64,000 nt of DNA from Actinomycetes bacterium. Its GTDB lineage: Bacteria > Actinomycetota > Acidimicrobiia > Acidimicrobiales > RAAP-2. The notes below the pieces were generated by a model. The model saw only the letters and a program-made list of their open reading frames with translations, ran no database searches and was not told the origin of the DNA. Both the position numbers and the translations under genes were made by a program. This document shows, in pieces, positions 30,351-37,974 of the stretch (within the stretch, counting starts at the first letter, position 1; each line of letters opens with the position of its first letter). The stretch lies in the NCBI GenBank assembly GCA_021844425.1, contig JAKBTL010000096.1, positions 1-64,000 on the forward strand, read 5' to 3'.

Positions 30351-30572
30351 CGGATCGACAGGCAGGACCCCGGTCCCTGCCGGATCGACGGGGAAGGACC
30401 CCTGCCGGATCGACGGGGACAAGTCTGTACACGAAGCGGCCGCGACGTCCAGCATCCCGGGACCGTCGAGCCTCGATCCCTGCCCTGGAGCGACCTTCCG
30501 GCCAGCTACCCTCCCACCGGCCAGCTACCCTCCCGACGGCCAGCCTCCCGACGGCCAGCCTCCCGACGGCCA
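30351..30572. repeat. cluster of short tandem repeats between permease and PAP2 gene
   Basis: CGGATCGAC occurs at 30351-30359, 30381-30389 and 30406-30414 within a longer imperfect repeat. A 19-bp unit follows (30498-30516, 30517-30535), then a 15-bp unit CGACGGCCAGCCTCC (30534-30548, 30549-30563, partial to 30572). The right part codes for the W-P-S-G-G tail of the PAP2-like gene on the minus strand. Confidence 0.85.
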
Positions 30573-31208
30573 CATCGCGGCCGGGTCGTCCCCCTCGCCC
30601 CCGGTGCCCCCTCGGCTGCGTCCATCAAGCTCGCGGCCACGCTCGAGCTCGGAGGACGGCCGGCGGACCAGCACGCCCAACGGCGTCTGTTCCACGAGGT
30701 CCGCCACCCGGTACGCGAGCGACCGCGCCGCCGACGCGGCGGAAGGCCCGACCGCGCTCCTCGGTGCCCGTGCTCCCCCGCGGCGAAGCACGGGCAGCAC
30801 CGACACGAAGAGGGCGCCGGCGACCGAGGCATGGTCCGAGGGAAACGCGAAGTCGTGGGATTTGGCGACGAGCACCAGTGCGTGCCGGTACGTGTCGTAG
30901 GGGCGAAGCTCCCCGGCAGCATGTCCGACGAGCTGGTTCAGACCGAGGGCGACCGGCGTTCCGACGCCCCCGACGAAGCGCAACGCTGCGCCATGGACGT
31001 CCCTGCGCCACCGCGCCAACACGTACGCCACGAGGAAGAGGGCTGCCATGAGCGTCAGCTCGAGCCACAACGCGTACGCGTGCATGAACCCGTGCGCCCA
31101 GGCCGTCTGCCGAGCGAAACTGTTCAGGTCCAGGTAGAGGCTCGTGTTCAAGCCCTGAGGCCAGAGCACCTTCACGCTGGCGAGGACGAGCGCGACGGCT
31201 ACGGGCAC
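30525..31208 (-). CDS. PAP2-family phosphatase lacking its third motif
   Basis: A 227-residue membrane protein with PAP2 motif 1 (GELRPYDTY, residues 99-107) and motif 2 (AFPSDHASVAGALF, residues 121-134) after three to four membrane segments. The S-R-x5-H-x3-D motif and the following helices are absent. The sequence jumps to a family-like tail (SLAYRVADLVEQTPLGVLV) and then to repeat-encoded WPSGG units. An internal deletion is the simplest explanation, leaving an inactive or altered enzyme. The GTG at 31208 is the best start before the divergent glutamate dehydrogenase gene. Confidence 0.6.
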   Translation of the reverse strand: MPVAVALVLASVKVLWPQGLNTSLYLDLNSFARQTAWAHGFMHAYALWLELTLMAALFLVAYVLARWRRDVHGAALRFVGGVGTPVALGLNQLVGHAAGELRPYDTYRHALVLVAKSHDFAFPSDHASVAGALFVSVLPVLRRGGARAPRSAVGPSAASAARSLAYRVADLVEQTPLGVLVRRPSSELERGRELDGRSRGGTGGEGDDPAAMWPSGGWPSGGWPSGG

Positions 31209-31316
31209 GCGCGACCGATCGGTTCCGTCGCCGCCGCCCGGACGAGCCCACTGCGCCACCAGGGAAGGAAGGAGCGTTGCCTCTCCCGTCGCCGGTGCCT
31301 GCGCGATGCTGAGCTT

Positions 31317-34300
31317 GTGACGATCGAGACCAGCGACGTGCCGCTGCCGGGCACCGATCCTTGGGTTCGCGACCTGCTCGCGAGCGCGACGGATCCCGAG
31401 ACGAGGGACGTCGCGCTCGACCTCGGCCGGACGGCACCTGCGAGCTACCGGGAGCGCACCACGCCCGAGCAGGCAGCGCTCGATGCCGGCGAGCTGCGGA
31501 CGCTCTTCGGCGGCGGGTTGGCGGCACACGCCGGGGGTCCGCCTGACGGGGATGCGAGGGGCGAGCACCGCTTCACGGTACGAGCGTTGGGTGAGCGGTT
31601 CCACATCCGCAGGCTGGCCGCACGGCCCGTCGAGCTGACTGCCCTCCTTCCCGTGCTCGAGAGCTTCGGCCTCGTCGTCGAAGAGTCGGTCCCCTACCGC
31701 TTCGAGCTCAGGGACGGTCTCCCGGTCTCGATCGACGACGTTGGTGTGCATCTGGTCAAGCTGGGTGCCGGCGCCGACACCTTCGACCCGGCGGCCGACG
31801 GACCACGCCTCGTCGAGGCGCTCGACGCCGTCGTGGGCGGCAGGACGGAGGTCGACCAGCTGAACGTCCTCGTCCCTGCGGCCGACCTCGGCTGGCGCGA
31901 GGTCTCGCTCCTTCGTGCCTACACGAACTACTGGGCGCAGTGCGACCCTCCCGCGCCGCCGACCGACGTCGAAGAGGCGCTGATCGCCTACCCTGCGGTC
32001 GCCCGCGCCCTCGTCGCCTACTTCCTCGCCCGCTTCGACCCGTCTGCAGAGGAGCCCGAGGCGTCGGTGCGCGCCGCGTGCGCCGCCGAGCTCGCGCAGG
32101 TGCCGCTCTTGCGCTGGGATCGGGCGCTGCGCGTGGTGCTCTCCCTCGTCGACGCGACCGTCCGCACCGATTTCTTCCAGCGGAGGCCAACAGGCCGGCC
32201 AAAGGACGCCGTGACCCTCAAGATCGAGAGCGGCTCCGTCCCCCACCTGCATGCTCCTCTGCCGAGGGTCGAGGCCTGGGTGCACGCACCGGACGTCGAG
32301 GGCATCCACCTACGCGCCGGCCTGGTCGCCCGCGGCGGCATCCGCTGGAGCGAGCGACCGGACGACTTCCGCACCGAGGTGCTCGACCTCATGGTCGCCC
32401 AGGTGAAGAAGAACGCCATCATCGTCCCGACCGGAGCGAAGGGGGGTTTCGTCTGCCGGCAGCCCGCACGTCCCACTCCCGAGGACGTCCGGCGCTGCTA
32501 CTCGGTCTTCGTCGGCTCGCTCCTCGACATCACCGACGACCTCGAGGGCGGCAAGGTCGTCGCGCCTCACGACATGGTCGTCCACGACGGTGCCGACCCC
32601 TACCTCGTCGTCGCTGCCGACAAGGGCACCGCCGAGCTATCCGACCTCGCAAACGAGCTCAGCGCAGCCCACGGGTTCTGGCTCGGTGACGCCTTCGCAT
32701 CGGGCGGGAGCCATGGCTACAACCACAAGGCCATGGGCATCACTGCACGGGGCGGCTGGGTGGCCGTGCGGCGCCATTTCCACCAGCTTGGCATCGACGT
32801 CCAGCGCGAGCCGATCCTCGTGGCCGGCGTCGGCGACATGTCCGGTGACGTCTTCGGCAACGCGATGCTCCTGAGCAGCGCCATCCGGCTCGTCGCCGCA
32901 TTCGACCACCGGCACGTCTTCTTGGACCCCGATCCTGACCCAGCGGTCTCCTTTCGCGAGCGGACACGTCTGGCGAAGCTCGCCGCATCGAGCTGGGCCG
33001 ACTACTCGGCGGAGCTCATCTCCCCCGGGGGAGGGGTGTGGGCACGCGACGTGAAGGAAGTGCCCCTCGCCCCCGAGGCGCGCAGGGTGCTCGGCATCGA
33101 GCGCGAGCGCCTCTCGCCTCCCGAGCTCATCAGCGCGATCCTCGAGGCGCCCGTCGACCTCTTGTGGTTCGGTGGCGTAGGGACGTTCGTCAAGGCCTCC
33201 GGGGAGCCCGACAGCGAAGTGGGCGACCACGCCAACGACGAGGTCCGAGTCACCGCCGAGCGCATCCGCGCCCGGGTGATCGGCGAAGGGGGCAACCTCG
33301 GACTGACGCAGCAGGCCCGGATCCGCTACTCACGACGCGGCGGGCGCATCAACACCGACTTCATCGACAATGCCGCAGGAGTCGCCACCTCCGACCGCGA
33401 GGTGAACCTGAAGATCCTCCTCGCGCTCGCGATCGAAGAGGGTCGGATCGAGCTCTTCGACCGCGACGCGTACCTCGAACGCGCCCAGGAGGACGTCGCC
33501 GCCGAGGTGCTCCGCCAAGTCGACCACAGCGTCGCCGCGCTCAACCGGGCGGTGCCCGACAGCGCGGAGCAGCTCGACGCCTACGCCGCGTTGATCGACG
33601 CTCTCGAGGCGTCGGGGCGCCTCGACCGTGCCGTCGAGTCCCTTCCGGCGGCGGACGAGATCGCAGTCCGACGCGCTGCAGGCGCGGGCATGATCCGGCC
33701 GGAGCTCGCGGTGCTCCTCGCCTACGCGACGTCCGACCTCGGTGCAGCCATCGAACAGTCCCCGGTCGTCGCGGACCCGTCCTTCGCGAGCGCCGTCGAG
33801 TCCTACTTCCCCGCAGAGATGCGGGCGGAGCTCCGCGATCTGATCACCAAGCACCGTCTCTACGACCAGATCCTGGCGACCGAGGTGGCGGGCGAGATCG
33901 TCGACCAGCTCGGAGCGGTATGGGCCCACGAGACCGCGGCCGAGCTCGGTGTCGGCCTGGGTGACGTCGCCGGCGCATACTGGGCGGCACGCGACGTCGT
34001 GGGAGCCGCGGGGCCATGGGCGGAGCTCGACACGTTGTGGACCGAGCTGCCGGCAGATGCCGACGCCAGGCTGCACCGCATCGTGAGCGACGCTGTCGCC
34101 GCTCTCGCCCGGACGTACCTGCGGCGCGGGGTGCCGGTGCAACCAAGCGCGCTCATCGCCGACGACCTCTCGATCGCCGACGCGCTCGCGGCCGTCCCAT
34201 CGAGCCAGGAGGCGGTCAACGAGCTCCTGGCACTGGGCGTCGGCCGTTCCCTCGCCGAGAGGTGGCCTGCCGTCGCTGCGCGCGCCATGACGGGCGACGT

Positions 34301-34679
34301 CGGTCCGGTCGTTCGTGCGACCGGGCGACCGGTGGACGAGGTTCTCCGTGCGTTCGCGCTCGTGGACGACGCAGCCGGAGTCCCGCGCATGGTGCGCGCG
34401 CTCCGCCGGGCGTCCACGCCCGACCGGTGGCGGTCCTGGCTCACGAGAGCCACCTTGGACGACCTCGCAGACTGGCGAGTCGCCGCCGTGCTCGACGCGT
34501 TCGAGTCCGGTCACGATCCGGCTGACCCGCTCATCGGGTGGTCAGCTGCGCACGACGCGCCCCTCTCCGCCGCGCGGCGGCTCCTCCTCGCACTGGACGC
34601 GCAAGGTGCAGACCCGACGACCGTGGTCGCGGTCGCCATGCGACGGCTGCCGAACGTGTCCGCCCGGCGACGTCCATAG
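31317..34679 (+). CDS. gdh: large NAD-dependent glutamate dehydrogenase, N-terminally short
   Basis: An 1120-residue protein of the Bac_GDH (GDH-180) family, which oxidatively deaminates glutamate to 2-oxoglutarate. Catalytic lysines lie in VAQVKKNAIIVPTGAKGGFV (about residues 360-380), the dinucleotide fold in ILVAGVGDMSGDVFGNAML (about 502-520), and the C-terminal helical region is complete. Typical members are about 1600 residues with N-terminal ACT-type regulatory domains; here roughly 450 residues are missing and no upstream frame supplies them. GTG start at 31317 with weak ribosome site. Possibly a natural short form with altered allostery. Convergent with tRNA-Asn. Confidence 0.85.
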   Translation: MTIETSDVPLPGTDPWVRDLLASATDPETRDVALDLGRTAPASYRERTTPEQAALDAGELRTLFGGGLAAHAGGPPDGDARGEHRFTVRALGERFHIRRLAARPVELTALLPVLESFGLVVEESVPYRFELRDGLPVSIDDVGVHLVKLGAGADTFDPAADGPRLVEALDAVVGGRTEVDQLNVLVPAADLGWREVSLLRAYTNYWAQCDPPAPPTDVEEALIAYPAVARALVAYFLARFDPSAEEPEASVRAACAAELAQVPLLRWDRALRVVLSLVDATVRTDFFQRRPTGRPKDAVTLKIESGSVPHLHAPLPRVEAWVHAPDVEGIHLRAGLVARGGIRWSERPDDFRTEVLDLMVAQVKKNAIIVPTGAKGGFVCRQPARPTPEDVRRCYSVFVGSLLDITDDLEGGKVVAPHDMVVHDGADPYLVVAADKGTAELSDLANELSAAHGFWLGDAFASGGSHGYNHKAMGITARGGWVAVRRHFHQLGIDVQREPILVAGVGDMSGDVFGNAMLLSSAIRLVAAFDHRHVFLDPDPDPAVSFRERTRLAKLAASSWADYSAELISPGGGVWARDVKEVPLAPEARRVLGIERERLSPPELISAILEAPVDLLWFGGVGTFVKASGEPDSEVGDHANDEVRVTAERIRARVIGEGGNLGLTQQARIRYSRRGGRINTDFIDNAAGVATSDREVNLKILLALAIEEGRIELFDRDAYLERAQEDVAAEVLRQVDHSVAALNRAVPDSAEQLDAYAALIDALEASGRLDRAVESLPAADEIAVRRAAGAGMIRPELAVLLAYATSDLGAAIEQSPVVADPSFASAVESYFPAEMRAELRDLITKHRLYDQILATEVAGEIVDQLGAVWAHETAAELGVGLGDVAGAYWAARDVVGAAGPWAELDTLWTELPADADARLHRIVSDAVAALARTYLRRGVPVQPSALIADDLSIADALAAVPSSQEAVNELLALGVGRSLAERWPAVAARAMTGDVGPVVRATGRPVDEVLRAFALVDDAAGVPRMVRALRRASTPDRWRSWLTRATLDDLADWRVAAVLDAFESGHDPADPLIGWSAAHDAPLSAARRLLLALDAQGADPTTVVAVAMRRLPNVSARRRP

Positions 34680-34692
34680 CGCGAACGCCACG

Positions 34693-34765
34693 CTCCGGGG
34701 CTGGGACTCGAACCCAGAACCAACGGATTAACAGTCCGCTGCGCTGCCGATTGCGCCACCCCGGA
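34693..34765 (-). tRNA. tRNA-Asn (GUU)
   Basis: Cloverleaf on the minus strand: acceptor TCCGGGG pairing with CCCCGGA, D-arm GGCGCAATCGGCAGCGC, anticodon loop CTGTTAA with anticodon GTT, T-arm CTGGGTTCGAGTCCCAG, discriminator G. CCA is not encoded. Confidence 0.97.
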
Positions 34766-34849
34766 AGGGTCGGGGCGTCAGCCTACCAGGGGCCCAGCAG
34801 AGGCCGCCTGCGTCCCCGAAAGGCCGCCTGGCGTCCCCATGCAGCCCTT

Positions 34850-35941
34850 TCAGGCCTCTTCGAGGTAGTCGCGCAGGAGGAACGCCGCGTCGGGACGCCG
34901 GAGCTTGGCGAGCGTCTTCGATTCGATCTGGCGCACACGCTCTCGGGTCACGCCGAACTCCCTCCCCACCTCTTCGAGGGTGCGGATCTTGCCGTCGTCG
35001 AGACCGAAGCGGAGCCGCACGATGTCCTGCTCTCGCTCGGACAAGAACGCGAGCGCCGCCTTCACCGCTCGGTCGAGCATGGCCCGGGTGGCGGCGTCGT
35101 CGGGAACGACGGCGCTGCGGTCCTCGATCAGGTCGGACAGGCTGAAGTCGTCCTCCTCCCCCACCGGCTGCTCGAGGGAGACGGTGTCGAGGCTCAGTCG
35201 CTGGATCTCGCGCACCCGTTCGATCGGGAATTCGACCCGCTGCGCCACTTCCTCGGGGGTGGGCTCGCGCCCGAGCTCCTGGAGCAGATGGCGCTGGGCC
35301 CAGACCACCTTGTTGATCGTCTCGACCATGTGGACGGGGATGCGGATCGTCCGGGCCTGATCGGCGATGGCGCGCGTGATGGCCTGGCGGATCCACCACG
35401 TCGCGTACGTAGAGAACTTGAAGCCCTTCTCGTAGTCGAACTTGTCGACCGCCCGCATGAGACCGAGGTTCCCCTCTTGGATGAGGTCCAAGAAGGCAAG
35501 GCCCCGGTTCCGGTAGCGCTTCGCGATCGAGACCACGAGGCGGAGGTTGGCCTCGATCAGGACCTCCTTCGCCTGCTCGCCAAGGCGGACGACACGGCGC
35601 TCGTGCGCCTGCTGGTCGGGCGTGAGGAGATGCTCCGGCGGCCCGCCCTGGGCCTCCGCCTCCTCCTGCGCGGCCAGCCGAGCGGCTGCCTCGTTGCCGG
35701 CTTCGATCCGGCGTGCCATCTCGACTTCCAGCTCCGCGCTGAGGAGCGGGACCTTGCCGATCTCCTTCAGGTACGTGTGGACCGGATCCTCAGCGCTGCT
35801 GCTGAAGTACTCGGAGGTGCCTGACGAGCCGTCCGGGGAGGACTTCGTCCTGCGCAGGGCGCGAGGGCGAGGAGCGCTGGCTGACTCCTCGACGCTTCGA
35901 ACGGTCCCTTCCTCGTGCGGGGATCTCCCGTTCGTGCTCAT
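34850..35941 (-). CDS. sigA: primary RNA polymerase sigma factor
   Basis: A 363-residue group 1 sigma-70 factor. Regions visible: 1.2 ([19 protein letters not shown]), 2.2-2.4 ([21 protein letters not shown] and [17 protein letters not shown]), 3.0 ([13 protein letters not shown]) and 4.2 helix-turn-helix ([20 protein letters not shown]). Region 1.1 is reduced to about 50 acidic and basic residues. The ATG shares a base with the dnaG stop (TGATG), giving the classical dnaG-sigA coupling. Confidence 0.96.
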   Translation of the reverse strand: MSTNGRSPHEEGTVRSVEESASAPRPRALRRTKSSPDGSSGTSEYFSSSAEDPVHTYLKEIGKVPLLSAELEVEMARRIEAGNEAAARLAAQEEAEAQGGPPEHLLTPDQQAHERRVVRLGEQAKEVLIEANLRLVVSIAKRYRNRGLAFLDLIQEGNLGLMRAVDKFDYEKGFKFSTYATWWIRQAITRAIADQARTIRIPVHMVETINKVVWAQRHLLQELGREPTPEEVAQRVEFPIERVREIQRLSLDTVSLEQPVGEEDDFSLSDLIEDRSAVVPDDAATRAMLDRAVKAALAFLSEREQDIVRLRFGLDDGKIRTLEEVGREFGVTRERVRQIESKTLAKLRRPDAAFLLRDYLEEA

Positions 35942-37860
35942 CAAGGCTCCGTCGTGCTCGTTCGAGGTGCTTCCCGTACAGGACCTTCCTGTGGTGGGCC
36001 GACCAACCACGCTACCAACCGGTCCGCGGCCTCGCGGCAGCGCGCAGGTTCGTCCAGCTCCTCGATCCACCGCCGGACCCGCGCGGTCTCGGCGGCGACG
36101 TCGGCGAGGTCCGCCTGGCCGGTGCGTGCGGCAGCTTGCCGGCTGGCGAGCACCTTCCTGGCTGCCTCTCGCGCGAGCTGAGCGACCACCGAGTCGGAGG
36201 GGTCGGCCCGCGGATCGTCAGGGAGCGCCAGCTCCTCGACGCAGAGGCGCCGAAGCAGATCGGCGACATCGTCGTCCGCGGCGTCGACGGCCGCCCGGAC
36301 GCTGTCTGCGCCGGCGAGGGCGAGGAAGGCCCGGCGCTGCAGCTCGTCGGCGAAGAGCACGTCCTCGAGCCGGTCCGCGACGAGGTCCGGCCTGTGGACG
36401 GCAAGCCTGAGGGCTTCGAGGCCCGGGCGGTTCACCGGGGCCGGGGACCCGCGCCTGCGCCCGACCCCGGCGACCCCCTGACGTCCAGGCACCGTCGCGT
36501 CCCGACGCCGAGGCGCCGGCGCCTCTCGGCCAGACGTCCGCGCCGTAGCGCTCGATGCCGGCGCCGCCGCCTCGGCCCGGAGGAGCTCGGGGTCGAGCCG
36601 AGTCGCGTCTGCGACCGCCATGACGTACTGGTCACGCACCAGCGGGTCGGGGTGCTCGGCGACGGTCGCCAGCGCCGCCTTCGCCGCCTTCGCGCGACCC
36701 TCGGGCGTCGACAGGTCGTGCTGCGACAGGGCTCTGGAGACGCGGAACTGCAGGAATGGCACCGCCGAGGCGATCGCCTGGCGCAGCTCCTCGGGGTCCG
36801 AGCGCGCGAGGTCTCCGGGGTCGGCACCTCGAGGCAGTGCCGCCACCCGCAGGTCGACGTCGTGGCGGCGTTCCCACTCGTAGACCCGCGCCGTCGCAGA
36901 CTGACCCGCCTGGTCCGCGTCGTACGCGAGGACGATGCGGCGGCCGAAGTTGTGCAGGAGGCGGAAGTGCTCCTCTCCGAGCGCAGTGCCACAGGTCGCC
37001 ACCGCCCGCTCGATCCCGGCCGTGAAGCACCCGATGACGTCCGTGTAGCCCTCGCACACGACGACCTCCCCGGTCGCCACGATGTCGTGCTTCGCCCAAT
37101 TGAGCGCGTAGAGGGTGCGGCGCTTCGAGTAGACGGGCGTCTCCGGGGAGTTCTTGTACTTCGGCTCGGCGCGCCGGCGCGCGTCCGACGCCGCGGCACC
37201 CGCTCGCTCCGGGAGGATCCTCCCGCCCAGGGCGACGGCCCGCCCCGAGGGGTCGAAGATCGGGAACAGGACACGTGCGCGGAAGGAGTCCTGGAGCCGA
37301 CCGGCACGGTTGACGAAGCCGAGACCGCTGTCGATGGCGACCTGCGCCGTCAGTCCGAGCCCGCGGGTCAGCGCATCCCAGTCGTCCGGCGCCCACCCCA
37401 GCTGGAAACGGCGCACGACGACGCCGTCGTAGCCGCGGGAGCGCAGGTAGTCTCGAGCCCGGCCCGCGTCCGGCGCCGACAGCAGCCGTTCGTGGTACCA
37501 CTCGACCGCCCTGGCCATCGCGTCGAGCAGCTCCCCGCGGCGTCTGTGGTCCGCGGTGCCCTCCTCGGTCTCGTGCAGGACGATCCCCGCGCGCTCCGCG
37601 AGGAACCTGACGGCATCCGCGAAGTCCATGTGCTCGGTCGCCCGGACGAACGTGATCGCGTCGCCCGAGGTCTGACAGCCGAAGCAGTAGTAGAAGCCCT
37701 CCTGCGCGTTGACGCTGAACGATGGGGTCTTCTCGCTGTGGAACGGGCAGAGGCCGACCCATCGGCGTCCCTGCTGCCTGAGCGCCGCGTGCTCGGAGAC
37801 GAGCGCGACCAGGTCGGTGGCCGCACGGACCTGGGCGACCTCCTCGTCGGGAATGCTCAC
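35941..37860 (-). CDS. dnaG: DNA primase
   Basis: A 639-residue primase that makes RNA primers at the replication fork. CHC2 zinc finger ([13 protein letters not shown] then YYCFGC, residues 37-62), the catalytic-core N-lobe, TOPRIM motifs ([14 protein letters not shown] and [14 protein letters not shown]), and a C-terminal helicase-binding region of about 180 residues after an Arg/Pro/Ala-rich linker. GTG start. sigA follows with one-base overlap. Confidence 0.97.
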   Translation of the reverse strand: MSIPDEEVAQVRAATDLVALVSEHAALRQQGRRWVGLCPFHSEKTPSFSVNAQEGFYYCFGCQTSGDAITFVRATEHMDFADAVRFLAERAGIVLHETEEGTADHRRRGELLDAMARAVEWYHERLLSAPDAGRARDYLRSRGYDGVVVRRFQLGWAPDDWDALTRGLGLTAQVAIDSGLGFVNRAGRLQDSFRARVLFPIFDPSGRAVALGGRILPERAGAAASDARRRAEPKYKNSPETPVYSKRRTLYALNWAKHDIVATGEVVVCEGYTDVIGCFTAGIERAVATCGTALGEEHFRLLHNFGRRIVLAYDADQAGQSATARVYEWERRHDVDLRVAALPRGADPGDLARSDPEELRQAIASAVPFLQFRVSRALSQHDLSTPEGRAKAAKAALATVAEHPDPLVRDQYVMAVADATRLDPELLRAEAAAPASSATARTSGREAPAPRRRDATVPGRQGVAGVGRRRGSPAPVNRPGLEALRLAVHRPDLVADRLEDVLFADELQRRAFLALAGADSVRAAVDAADDDVADLLRRLCVEELALPDDPRADPSDSVVAQLAREAARKVLASRQAAARTGQADLADVAAETARVRRWIEELDEPARCREAADRLVAWLVGPPQEGPVREAPRTSTTEP

Positions 37861-37974
37861 GCTGCGGAGGGTACCTGCCCGCGAGGCCTACGCCGGTGCC
37901 TGGCTGCGCCATCGGAGCGGCCGTGCGGGCACCTCTTCGACTTCGACCAGCGCCGAGCGAGCAGCGGCGAGCGG

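Noticed and set aside
34801-34839. Two near-identical 17-18-bp direct repeats downstream of sigA
   Set aside because: They do not form a stable terminator and only two copies exist; too little to assign a function.
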